Shown: positions 1-6,543, numbered from the stretch's first letter. The stretch: DNA of 10,040 nt from an uncultured Kiritimatiellota bacterium (GCA_934667295.1 CAKULR010000047.1:1-10040); one strand, 5' to 3'. Notes: generated from the letters alone by a model not told the origin. Translations and numbers: made by a program.

Positions 1-2336
1 TCTGCGGCATCCCCTACCACGCGCTGGACGCCTATCTCGCGAAGCTCATCCGCGCCGGGAAGACCGCCGCGATCTGCGACCAGATGGAGGATCCCCGCCT
101 CGTCAAGAAGGGGCAGGTCGTGCGGCGCGAGGTGACGCGCATCGTGACGCCCGGCACCGTCACCGAGGATGGCCTCCTCGACGAGAACGCCAACACCTAC
201 ATCGCCGCCGTCGCGGGGCTCGGCCTCGCGCTCCTCGACCTCTCCACGGGCGAATTCGCCGTGGAGCCTTTCGCGTCGCAGGAGAAGCTCGACGACGCGC
301 TCGCGCGCTACCGTCCCGCCGAACTCGTCCTCCCCAAGCCCGACGACGAGGCCTCCGCGTCCGCCTCCCAGGTCTCCCGGCATCCCCAGCCCTCCTATGC
401 CGAGGCGTGGACGTTCAGCCTCGACGCCGCGCGGGAGGAGCTGCTGCGGCACTTCAACGTGACGGCGCTCGACGGGTTCGGCCTGGAGGGGAAGGGCGAC
501 CTTGTCCGCGCGGCGGGCGGGCTGCTCTACTACGTCCACACCACGCTGCGGCACGCCGTGGACCACGTGCGGAGCGTGCGGCTGCGCGAGTCGGCGGACT
601 TCCTGGCGCTCGACGCGGGGACGATCCGCCATTTGGCGCTGCTGCCGGTGGACGGCATTTCGCGCGAGGCGTCGCTGCTGGGCGTCCTCAACGTGGCGCA
701 CACGCCGATGGGGGCGCGCCTCGTCGCGAACTGGATCCGCCAGCCGCTCCGCCGTCCCGAGGCGATCAACGCGCGGCTCGACGCGGTGGAGACGTTTGTG
801 CGGGACCGCATGCGCCTGTCGTCCCTTCAGGCGCGCCTTGCGGACGTGCGCGACCTGGAACGCCTCATCGCGAAGGTCGATTCCGGCCGCGCGAACGCGC
901 GCGATCTCCGCGCCCTCGCCGCCTCGCTCCGTCCGATCCCGGACATCAAGGATACGCTCGCGGGCCTGGTCTCCCCAACCCCAAATTCTCACTCCCCATC
1001 CCCCACCCCCCTCACCGCCATCTTCGCGCGCCTGTCGCCGGAGGCGGACGTGGTCGATCTGATCGACCGCGCGATCGCGGAGAATCCGAACGTGCTTCTC
1101 ACGGAGGGGAACCTCATCGCCCCCGGCTACAGCGCGGACCTCGACGAACTGCGCAACATCGCGACGGAGGGCCACCGCTGGATTGCCGAGTACCAGGCGA
1201 AGGAGGCCGCGCGCACGGGCATCAAGACGCTGCGCGTGCGGCGCAACGGCGTGTTCGGCTTCTACATCGAGATCTCGAAGGCGGCCGCCGCCGGCGCGCC
1301 GCCCGAGTACGAGCGCCGCCAGACGCTCACGAACGCGGAACGCTTCACGACGCCCGAGCTCAAGGAGTACGAGCAGAAGGTGTTCGGCGCGCAGGATCGC
1401 AGCTACGCCCTCGAACAGGACCTCTTCAAGGACATCGTGCGCCAGGTCGCGGCGCATACGGCGGCGGTCCAGGCGACGGCGGGCGCGGTGGGCGAACTCG
1501 ACGCGATCCTCGCGTTTGCCGACCGCGCGCTCGCGCTCGGCTACGTGCGGCCCGCCCTCGACGGTTCCGACGCGCTGGAGATCGTCGACGGACGCCACCC
1601 GATCATCGAGCAGCTGCCGGACGCCGAGCCGTTCGTGCCGAACTCGACGAAACTGAACGGTACGACGGACCAGATCATGCTCATCACCGGTCCCAACATG
1701 GCCGGCAAGTCCACCTACATCCGCCAGGTCGCGACGCTCGCCGTGATGGCGCAGGCCGGCAGCTTCGTGCCCGCCGCGCGCATGCGCCTCGGCGCGCTCG
1801 ACCGCGTCTTCACGCGCATCGGCGCGGGCGACGACCTCTCGCGCGGACGCTCCACCTTCCTCGTCGAAATGCAGGAGTGCGCGAACATCCTCAACAACGC
1901 GACGCCGCAGTCGCTCATCGTGCTGGACGAGATCGGGCGCGGCACGTCGACTTTCGACGGTATCTCGATCGCGTGGAGCGTGGCGGAGTACCTGCACGAG
2001 AACCCGAAGACGAAGGCGAAGACGCTCTTTGCGACCCACTACCACGAACTGACGGACCTTGCCGAGAAGTTCCCCGGCATCAAGAACTACACGGTGCGCG
2101 TGAAGCAGGACGGTGGCCGGATCGTCTTCCTGCGCCGCATCGCCCCCGGCATCGCCGAACGGAGCTTCGGCATCCACGTCGCCGCGATGGCGGGGCTGCC
2201 GCAGGCGGTGGTGAAACGGGCGGACCAGATTCTCCAGAACCTGGAGGCGAACGACCTCGACGTCAATGCGCCGAAGATCGTCCGCAAGCCGCGCAGGAAG
2301 CTGAGCGACCTCCCGGGCCAGATGACGTTGTTCTGA
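1..2336 (+). CDS. mutS: DNA mismatch repair protein MutS (5' end cut by window edge)
   Basis: MutS binds mismatches and small loops in newly made DNA and, after ATP binding, recruits MutL to start strand repair in the cytoplasm. The first complete codon is at 3 and 777 residues are visible. The opening CGIPYHALDAYLAKLIRAGK is the end of the mismatch-recognition domain. About 70 N-terminal residues are missing by comparison with E. coli MutS, including the Phe-X-Glu mismatch wedge. Connector, lever and clamp regions follow (for example RRQTLTNAERFTTPELKEYE near 1315-1374). The ATPase has Walker A GPNMAGKST at 1689-1715, Walker B LIVLDEIGRG from 1914, and the ATHYHEL segment at 2031-2051. The protein ends in QMTLF (2319-2333), a motif of the sliding-clamp-binding type placed at the extreme C terminus, so the longer E. 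coli tetramerisation tail is absent. A Ser/Pro-rich insertion lies in the lever region. It is probably first in a three-gene operon. Identity is certain. Confidence 0.98.
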   Translation, partial: CGIPYHALDAYLAKLIRAGKTAAICDQMEDPRLVKKGQVVRREVTRIVTPGTVTEDGLLDENANTYIAAVAGLGLALLDLSTGEFAVEPFASQEKLDDALARYRPAELVLPKPDDEASASASQVSRHPQPSYAEAWTFSLDAAREELLRHFNVTALDGFGLEGKGDLVRAAGGLLYYVHTTLRHAVDHVRSVRLRESADFLALDAGTIRHLALLPVDGISREASLLGVLNVAHTPMGARLVANWIRQPLRRPEAINARLDAVETFVRDRMRLSSLQARLADVRDLERLIAKVDSGRANARDLRALAASLRPIPDIKDTLAGLVSPTPNSHSPSPTPLTAIFARLSPEADVVDLIDRAIAENPNVLLTEGNLIAPGYSADLDELRNIATEGHRWIAEYQAKEAARTGIKTLRVRRNGVFGFYIEISKAAAAGAPPEYERRQTLTNAERFTTPELKEYEQKVFGAQDRSYALEQDLFKDIVRQVAAHTAAVQATAGAVGELDAILAFADRALALGYVRPALDGSDALEIVDGRHPIIEQLPDAEPFVPNSTKLNGTTDQIMLITGPNMAGKSTYIRQVATLAVMAQAGSFVPAARMRLGALDRVFTRIGAGDDLSRGRSTFLVEMQECANILNNATPQSLIVLDEIGRGTSTFDGISIAWSVAEYLHENPKTKAKTLFATHYHELTDLAEKFPGIKNYTVRVKQDGGRIVFLRRIAPGIAERSFGIHVAAMAGLPQAVVKRADQILQNLEANDLDVNAPKIVRKPRRKLSDLPGQMTLF
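969..1019 (+). other. Ser/Pro-rich low-complexity insertion inside mutS
   Basis: Sixteen codons read VSPTPNSHSPSPTPLT, and the coding strand here is almost pure pyrimidine with several C4-C6 runs. In E. coli MutS the matching part of the lever region has no such Pro/Ser tract, and homology resumes directly after it with IFARLSPEADVVDLIDRA. The other strand is G-rich with an irregular repeat of GGGG blocks, resembling the G-rich stretch at 5708-5730 in the non-coding island. It looks like a short simple-sequence expansion tolerated in a surface loop. The reading frame is kept. Confidence 0.5.
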
Positions 2337-2341
2337 GGGAT

Positions 2342-2345
2342 GAGG
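2342..2345 (+). promoter_or_regulatory. Ribosome binding site for the PHP gene
   Basis: GAGG lies 5 bases before the TTG at 2351. An overlapping GAGGGA at 2335-2340, across the mutS stop codon, is an alternative with 10-base spacing. The ATG at 2340 is out of frame and stops after four codons, so it is not the start. The site supports the TTG, which opens a protein beginning with the standard PHP N-terminal motif. Confidence 0.55.
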
Positions 2346-2350
2346 CCCCG

Positions 2351-3163
2351 TTGAAGACCAATTACCATACGCACTCGACGTGGTGCGACGGACGTGACAC
2401 GCCGGAGGAGATGATCCGCGCCGCGCTGGCGCGCGGGTTCACGGAGATCGGGTTTTCCTCGCATGCGCGTCTGCCGGATGTCGTCGAGGGAAACCTGACG
2501 CCGGAAAGCGCCGTCCGGTATGCGCGGGAGATCCGCACGCTGGCCGCACGGTACGCGGACCGCATCCGCGTGCGGCTCGGCGTGGAGGCGGACTACATTC
2601 CCGGCGACACGACGCCCGACCGGGCGCGGTATGCGCATCTGGGTCTTGACTACCTCATCGGCTCCGTCCACTGGGTCGTTGCGCCGGATGGCGCGTACGT
2701 TCCCGTGGACCATACGCCCGAATTGTTGATGGCGGGCATCCACGACCATTTCGGCGGGGACGCGGCGCAGTGTCTGCATGCCTATTTCGCGCAGAACCGG
2801 GACATGGCCGCGACGTGCGATTTCGACGTCATCGGCCACCCCGACCTGGTGCGCAAGTTCAACGGACGGCTGCGGTACTTCGACGAGACGGCGCCCTGGT
2901 ATCTCGACGAGCTCCGGCGCACGGCGGATGCGTTCGCGGCTTCGGGGAAGATCGTCGAGGTCAATACGGGCGGCATCTCGCGCGGCTGGATGGAGGACGC
3001 CTATCCGTCTCCGGCTTTCCGCGCGCTTCTGCGGGAGCGCGGCGTCCGCTTCGTCCTCAGTTCCGATGCACACGCCGCCGAGGCGATCGACTGTGCCTTC
3101 GACCGTTTCGGCAACGCGGAGAACTTTGTCCATCTTTCAGAAAGGAAGCACCATGCAGTGTAA
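2351..3163 (+). CDS. PHP-domain phosphoesterase, histidinol-phosphatase (HisJ) type
   Basis: The PHP family are metal-dependent phosphoesterases; members of this size and pattern are usually annotated as histidinol-phosphatase, which removes phosphate from L-histidinol phosphate in histidine synthesis. The 270-residue product has the metal-binding motifs in family order: NYHTHSTWCDG at 4-14 (H6, H8, D13), SSHA with H38, GVEADY with E79, GSVHWV with H107, IGHPDLV with H163, and SSDAHA with D239 and H241. All expected ligands are present, so it should be catalytically intact. The start is TTG, because the family's usual N terminus (MKTNYHTH-like) begins exactly there and a ribosome site precedes it. 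It follows mutS by 14 bases and overlaps the next gene by 11 bases, indicating co-transcription. No other his gene is visible, so a different phosphate ester substrate is possible; the family call is firm and the substrate is inferred. Confidence 0.9.
   Translation: MKTNYHTHSTWCDGRDTPEEMIRAALARGFTEIGFSSHARLPDVVEGNLTPESAVRYAREIRTLAARYADRIRVRLGVEADYIPGDTTPDRARYAHLGLDYLIGSVHWVVAPDGAYVPVDHTPELLMAGIHDHFGGDAAQCLHAYFAQNRDMAATCDFDVIGHPDLVRKFNGRLRYFDETAPWYLDELRRTADAFAASGKIVEVNTGGISRGWMEDAYPSPAFRALLRERGVRFVLSSDAHAAEAIDCAFDRFGNAENFVHLSERKHHAV
3141..3146 (+). promoter_or_regulatory. Ribosome binding site for the FAD oxidoreductase gene
   Basis: AAAGGA sits 6 bases before the ATG at 3153, inside the last codons of the PHP gene. 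It fixes the start of the oxidoreductase at 3153 rather than at the more upstream codons of the same open frame, which would add about 125 residues unrelated to the family. Confidence 0.65.
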
Positions 3164-4508
3164 GTGTCGGAACAAGTGGCGGACATGGATCCGGTATGGG
3201 GTCGTCGCCGGATGGACGTGGACGGGATTCCTGACGGTCTTCGCCGGGGCCCTGCCCGACGAGGACTGCGATGTCGTGGTCGTGGGCGGCGGCACGGCGG
3301 GCGTTGCGGCGGCCCTGCAGAGCGCGCGGTCGGGGGCGCGGACGATTCTGGTCGAACAGGGTTTCCAGATTGGCGGCACGATGACGAGCGGCGGCGTCAA
3401 CTTTCCCGGCCTGTTCCACGCCTGGGGCCGGCAGGTGATCGACGGCGTCGGCTACCGGCTCGTCACGAACTGCGTCGCGCTCGCGGGCGGCACGCTCCCG
3501 GACTTCCGCAAGCCGACGGGCACGGCGCACTGGAAGCACCAGATCACGGTCAACGTGCCGCTCTATATCGCGTTGGCCGAGGAGGCGTTGAAACAGGCGG
3601 GTGTAAGGATCCATTACCATGCCGCGCCGACCGCCGCCGTCCTCTCGAACGGTGTCTGGCACCTCCCGGTCGTCGCCGTCGGCGATACGCGCACGATCCG
3701 CGCCCGGCAGGTCGTGGACTGCACGGGCGATGCGTCCGTCGTGGCCCTCGCGGGCTTTGCGCGCGAACGGGCCGCCGTGCGCCAGCCGGGGACGTTCGTG
3801 TACACGCTCGATCCGGGCACGGACGTCGGCCGGCTGGACCGCGCGGCCCTGGAACGCGCGTTCACCGAGGCGCTGGCCGCCGGGCGTCTCCGCCCGAACG
3901 ACACGCGCTGGGGGATCTACAACTTCCTGAAGTGCCGTGGCAACACGGCCAACTACGTCGATGACGCCGACTGTTCGACGGCCGACCTGCGGACGGAGAC
4001 GAATCTGCGCGGTCGTGCATCGATGCTGCGGATGTACCGCTTCCTGCGGAGCGTGCCCGGCCTTGAGAACGCCACGCTCGTTTCGATGTCGCCCGAAGTC
4101 GGCGTGCGCGAGACGTACCGCATTCGCGGCGAATACACGGTCACGCAGGAGGACTACACCTCCGGGCGCGTCTTCCCGGACGCGCTCTGCTATGCGTTCT
4201 ACCCGGTCGACCTGCACGACAAGCGGACGGGGATCCGTCCGGCGCATCTTGCCGAGGGCGTCGTTGCGACCGTGCCGTTGCGCGCGCTCGTCCCGAAGGG
4301 GGCGAAGAACCTTCTGGTCGCGGGGCGGTGCGTCAGCAGCGACCGGGGGGCCAACTCGGGGCTTCGCGTCGAGGCGGCATGCATGGCGATGGGGCAGGCG
4401 GCGGGCGCGGCGGCGGCCGTTGCCGCGCGGCGGGGCTGTTCGCCGCTGGAGGCGCCGCTTGCGGACATCAAGGTCGCCCTGCGCGCACAGGGCGCCATCG
4501 TTCCGTGA
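3153..4508 (+). CDS. Exported FAD-dependent oxidoreductase (FAD_oxidored family)
   Basis: The 451-residue protein resembles the FAD_oxidored group, flavoproteins whose substrates are mostly unknown. Residues 1-35 look like a signal peptide: a basic start (KCRNKWR), a hydrophobic stretch (about 13-31) and a possible cleavage site near FAGA-LP. There is no twin-arginine motif. Next is a dinucleotide-binding fold, DVVVVGGGTAGVAAALQSAR, with G45, G47 and G50, and an acidic residue E68 in ILVEQ that would hold the adenosine ribose. GFQIGGTMTSGGVNFPGLF (about 70-88) and the C-terminal VAGRCVSSDRGANSGLRVEA, followed by a small-residue helix, are characteristic of the family. ATG is chosen because of the AAAGGA site and the signal peptide. 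It overlaps the PHP gene by 11 bases, so it is probably translated from the mutS transcript. Nothing seen defines the substrate. An extracytoplasmic flavoprotein would have to be exported folded or loaded with FAD outside, so the signal peptide deserves care. Confidence 0.88.
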   Translation: MQCKCRNKWRTWIRYGVVAGWTWTGFLTVFAGALPDEDCDVVVVGGGTAGVAAALQSARSGARTILVEQGFQIGGTMTSGGVNFPGLFHAWGRQVIDGVGYRLVTNCVALAGGTLPDFRKPTGTAHWKHQITVNVPLYIALAEEALKQAGVRIHYHAAPTAAVLSNGVWHLPVVAVGDTRTIRARQVVDCTGDASVVALAGFARERAAVRQPGTFVYTLDPGTDVGRLDRAALERAFTEALAAGRLRPNDTRWGIYNFLKCRGNTANYVDDADCSTADLRTETNLRGRASMLRMYRFLRSVPGLENATLVSMSPEVGVRETYRIRGEYTVTQEDYTSGRVFPDALCYAFYPVDLHDKRTGIRPAHLAEGVVATVPLRALVPKGAKNLLVAGRCVSSDRGANSGLRVEAACMAMGQAAGAAAAVAARRGCSPLEAPLADIKVALRAQGAIVP

Positions 4509-4522
4509 GGATTCTGCGTTCG

Positions 4523-5530
4523 CTAGGGGGAAAGCGGAGACAGCCACTGTTTCAGGTGGTACACGCCGTCTTCGAACGCCGCGCGGAGGCTGCGCATGCG
4601 AAGCGCCTTGCGGGCGTAAAGGCGCGGGTGGGGCTCAGGCGGACGGATTTCCTGCGGGCCTGTCCGTTCGGCGGACCTGATGACGTCGATTACCTGTGCC
4701 CAGAAGTTGTATTTCGTCAGGACAAGGCGTTTGGCCTCCCTGATTGCGGAAAGGCGTTTTTCGTATTCGCCCGCCAGAATGGCCGTCTTGATGATTTCCG
4801 CAGCCTTCGCGGGGTCGTCGATTGGAATGGGGATGAACGACGCGGGCGGAAAATCGTCGGCCAAGTCGGGCGCTCCGGCATAAAGGGGAAGGCATTCGCT
4901 CAGGAATGCATCCGTGATCTTCTCGCTCCAGTGATGCGGCGCGATGTGGTTTTCCGCGACAACCTGGTACTTGTAGGGATCCGTTACCTCGTATTTGCGT
5001 CCAAAGGAACGGACACCATGTCCGAACCAGTCCATCTCCGGGATGGCGTCCGCGAGCGCCTTGACAAGGTTGAAGCGGTCGAAATGCCGCGTCCCCCTCA
5101 TCTGCTTGGACGAACAGACCGTGGAGATCAGTTTGGTCTTGGGCGGAAGGACCGTCCGCACGGCTTCCGCATACGACCGGCCGATGAACCAGCGATAGTA
5201 GCCGCGCCCGAGATGATAATGGGGATGCTTCTCCGACTCGAAGGGCCGGTTTGTGAGGAGGTGCCCGAACTGTCCCGTGTACGGACGCGAGTAATGCTTG
5301 ATGCTCGTCGGCTCGCTTGTCGCGAGGATCGTGCATGTCCGTGGACACTGGAGTTCCTCGTACCCGCCGTGGAACGTCCCGACGTCCCGGCCCGGCAGTT
5401 CGTCGTACACAACGAGCCAGTCATACTCCCGGCAAGACGGATCGGAGACGAATTCGTATCCCGGTTCGTATTCGAACGAAGCCGAGCCGACCTGCGCGCC
5501 TTTTGTCCAGACCTTGATTCTCAATGTCAA
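4523..5530 (-). CDS. Glycosyltransferase family 10 (fucosyltransferase-like)
   Basis: GT10 enzymes usually transfer fucose from GDP-fucose to N-acetylglucosamine or glucose in surface glycans. The 335-residue product carries the family's C-terminal donor-binding signature at about 186-234: YKYQVVAENHIAPHHWSEKI, then TDAFLSECLPLYAGAP and DDFPPASFIPI, the counterpart of the YKF..FEN...TEK...A....P...G pattern of Helicobacter FucT. The N-terminal half (TSEPTSIKHY near 71-80) is compatible with the acceptor domain. No signal peptide or membrane span is seen; the basic tail (RLYARKALRMRSLRAAF, 303-319) could be a membrane-surface helix. Both possible starts are TTG. The first, at 5530, gives the stated length; the second, at 5524, is 6 bases after GAGAGA and may be the true one. 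GC is about 52-60% in two sampled lines against about 70% in neighbours, suggesting acquisition by transfer. It converges with the FAD gene, leaving only 14 bases. The donor sugar is inferred from the family. Confidence 0.85.
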   Translation of the reverse strand: MTLRIKVWTKGAQVGSASFEYEPGYEFVSDPSCREYDWLVVYDELPGRDVGTFHGGYEELQCPRTCTILATSEPTSIKHYSRPYTGQFGHLLTNRPFESEKHPHYHLGRGYYRWFIGRSYAEAVRTVLPPKTKLISTVCSSKQMRGTRHFDRFNLVKALADAIPEMDWFGHGVRSFGRKYEVTDPYKYQVVAENHIAPHHWSEKITDAFLSECLPLYAGAPDLADDFPPASFIPIPIDDPAKAAEIIKTAILAGEYEKRLSAIREAKRLVLTKYNFWAQVIDVIRSAERTGPQEIRPPEPHPRLYARKALRMRSLRAAFEDGVYHLKQWLSPLSP

Positions 5531-5564
5531 TCTCTCGGATGAGGTTTGAGATGATTCTCTGGCT

Positions 5565-5627
5565 TCAGTTTGACCGCTTCCGCATGACGGTGTTTTCGCG
5601 CGTGTTTCCCGGCATAGGTGCTTTCAT
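5565..5627 (-). CDS. Possible 20-codon upstream ORF in the GT10 leader
   Basis: Between the predicted transcription start and the GT10 start, an ATG opens MKAPMPGNTRENTVMRKRSN and a TGA. It is basic (five Arg/Lys) and has no clear ribosome site. It could be a leader peptide or a chance frame. There is no attenuator-like codon run. Reported only because the leader is unusually long for a genome segment whose other predicted promoters look leaderless. Confidence 0.2.
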   Translation of the reverse strand: MKAPMPGNTRENTVMRKRSN

Positions 5628-5657
5628 GTCCGAAACTTCAATGTCCTAAACGCCGAC

Positions 5658-5686
5658 AGGATAGCAGAACCCCCATTCGCTGTCAA
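5658..5686 (-). promoter_or_regulatory. Sigma70-type promoter for the GT10 gene
   Basis: On the - strand a perfect -35 TTGACA (5681-5686) is followed by exactly 17 bases and the -10 TATCCT (5658-5663), preceded by TGC as an extended -10. Transcription would begin near 5650, giving a leader of about 120 bases before the TTG start. Just downstream of the predicted start lies a short direct repeat, GGACATTGAAG / GGACATGAAAG (- strand, within 5619-5646), a possible operator. The -10 shares TGCTA with the two promoters at 8782-8804. Confidence 0.65.
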
Positions 5687-5737
5687 CGCGGACCGGAGGC
5701 TTTGAATGGAGAGGGGGTGGGGTGGGCGGTTGTACGA

Positions 5738-5786
5738 GCCTCCGGCCGGTTAACACGGAGCACGCGGAGGCTCGGGGACACGGAGG
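5738..5786 (+). repeat. Arm A of a 49-bp dispersed inverted repeat
   Basis: The arm starts GCCTCCGGCCGG and ends ACACGGAGG, with a CACGGAGCACGCGGAGG core. It matches the reverse complement of 6544-6592 at 41 of 49 positions with no gaps. It contains GGAGG/CGGAGG units in loose tandem. The pair encloses about 760 bp of the island. Confidence 0.7.
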
Positions 5787-5826
5787 CTGGCTTTTGCGCG
5801 GTACGGCACGTTTGGCTCGGCACGCG

Positions 5827-5855
5827 ATGTACCCGCGCCGCCCCGGCGTGTGGCG
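5827..5855 (-). repeat. Palindromic repeat C, copy 1 (inverted)
   Basis: On the - strand this reads CGCCACACGCCGGGGCGGCG then CGGGTACAT. It differs from copies 2 and 3 at two positions. Homology with copy 3 continues past GTACAT for about 20 more bases with a few changes (GCGTGCCGAGCC against GCGCGCCGGGCC, then ACGTG), so the full unit is near 50 bp. Confidence 0.7.
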
Positions 5856-5897
5856 CTGAAACGGTTCCCCCTGTGCGCTGTACGGCAGACGCTCAGA

Positions 5898-5926
5898 CGC
5901 CACGCGCCGAGGCGGCGCGGGTACAT
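5898..5926 (+). repeat. Palindromic repeat C, copy 2
   Basis: This copy is identical over 29 bp to copy 3. It holds an internal hairpin CGCGCC-gaggc-GGCGCG (5903-5919). It faces copy 1 across 42 bases, so copies 1 and 2 together could form a large cruciform or RNA stem (5827-5926). Confidence 0.75.
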
Positions 5927-6106
5927 CGTACACCGTGAACTGCGACTGCGTTCCTACGTGACCGTTCCCTTTTCCCCTTTTTTCGCCTCCTTGGTCGCGC
6001 TTCCGCGTGGCCTTCAATTTTATTTGATTCGCTGTCGTTGTACCTCCATCCCTCCGTGGGTGACGAGTCTCTATTTCAGATGCCGTTTTCAGGTTTTGTG
6101 GTCATG

Positions 6107-6148
6107 CGTGGGATTTCACATCGGAACGCTCCGAAGTGAAATCCCACG
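6107..6148. repeat. 42-nt near-perfect hairpin
   Basis: The 13-bp outer arms CGTGGGATTTCAC (6107-6119) and GTGAAATCCCACG (6136-6148) pair perfectly. After one A:A mismatch, TCGGA (6121-6125) pairs with TCCGA (6130-6134) around the loop ACGC. A CATG lies just outside each arm (6103-6106 and 6155-6158). There is no T-run after either arm, so a classical intrinsic terminator is unlikely. It may be a REP-like element or a structured RNA; no gene is adjacent. Confidence 0.65.
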
Positions 6149-6186
6149 TTCCCGCATGTCCTAGGATTATGTGGCGGAAACAGAGC

Positions 6187-6232
6187 CGTGTCATCTGTGT
6201 CCGCCGGAGGCGGTATCTGTGCCATCCGTGGT
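6187..6232 (+). repeat. Short degenerate tandem units (ATCTGTG / ATCCGTG)
   Basis: Three related units, TCATCTGTGTCC, TATCTGTGCC and CATCCGTGG, are separated in part by the small palindrome CCGCC-GGA-GGCGG. The array is short and degenerate. It resembles simple intergenic repeat filler rather than a defined element. Confidence 0.35.
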
Positions 6233-6304
6233 TTGGGTGGGTGTACCGAGGCCAATATTACTTCGGCGATGAAATATGGAGACTCTGTTTCCTATGAACA
6301 ATAA

Positions 6305-6463
6305 ACTCCGATCCGTATGGCTCTCGCTACCGCTCCGCAGAATGGATTGCCGAAAGACATCCAATTCTCCTAAAACGGCCTTAAAAGCTGTTGTTTTGTG
6401 ACTGGCTTCTGCGAAGCCAGATCCAGTCTGCGGAGCGGTAGCGAGAGCATCAATCATCGGAGT
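6305..6463. mobile_element. MITE-like foldback element, 159 bp, with TAA target duplication
   Basis: Arms of 43 nt (6305-6347 and 6421-6463) are inverted copies with the same internal spacing: an 8-bp terminus ACTCCGAT / ATCGGAGT, an 8-nt unpaired block, a perfect 20-bp block CTCTCGCTACCGCTCCGCAG (6321-6340, partner 6428-6447), then 6 of 7 matches. The total is about 36 of 43 paired. TAA occurs directly on both outer edges (6302-6304 and 6464-6466), as a 3-bp target duplication would. The 73-nt centre holds a perfect 8-bp hairpin CTGGCTTC-TGC-GAAGCCAG (6402-6420). There is no transposase frame inside, so it would be non-autonomous. GC is lower than in the flanks. The parent transposon is not recognised. 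Confidence 0.5.
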
Positions 6464-6499
6464 TAATCTCTATATTTCGTCGCCGCATCTATAGTGAGT

Positions 6500-6508
6500 G
6501 GGGGGGGG
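6500..6508 (+). repeat. Mononucleotide G9 tract
   Basis: Nine consecutive G residues lie in the spacer, 18 bases before a - strand TTGACA-16-TATAGG promoter-like pair ends (-35 6536-6541, -10 6514-6519). Such tracts slip during replication and are also common sequencing-error sites. No gene is close enough to say it is controlled by it. Confidence 0.5.
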
Positions 6509-6543
6509 CGGCCCCTATAAAAGAGGCGTAGCGGCTGTCAAAA

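Noticed and set aside
407..2350. Open + strand frame upstream of the PHP start, inside mutS
   Set aside because: It is the +2 shadow of mutS. PHP homology begins only at the TTG at 2351, so no fusion protein is implied.
4475..4494. Hairpin CGCCCTG-cgcgca-CAGGGCG near the end of the FAD gene as a terminator
   Set aside because: It lies inside the coding sequence and has no T-run after it on either strand. It might slow polymerase between the convergent genes but cannot be called a terminator.
3057..4547. 496-codon - strand frame antisense to the FAD gene
   Set aside because: It is Arg-rich and without recognisable domains, while the + strand has intact FAD-binding motifs.
5646..6017. 123-codon open frame on the - strand across repeats A, C1 and C2
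   Set aside because: It is composed of translated repeats, is rich in Arg/Pro, has no ribosome site and resembles no protein; it runs over the GT10 promoter.
6191..6457. 88-codon open frame on the - strand across the foldback element
   Set aside because: Both ends are the translated inverted arms of the element and there is no start signal or family resemblance.
6489..6499. ACTCACTATAG on the - strand, identical to part of the T7 phage promoter
   Set aside because: The upstream TAATACG part is missing (a C-run is there instead) and no vector-like sequence surrounds it, so an 11-base chance match is the likely explanation.
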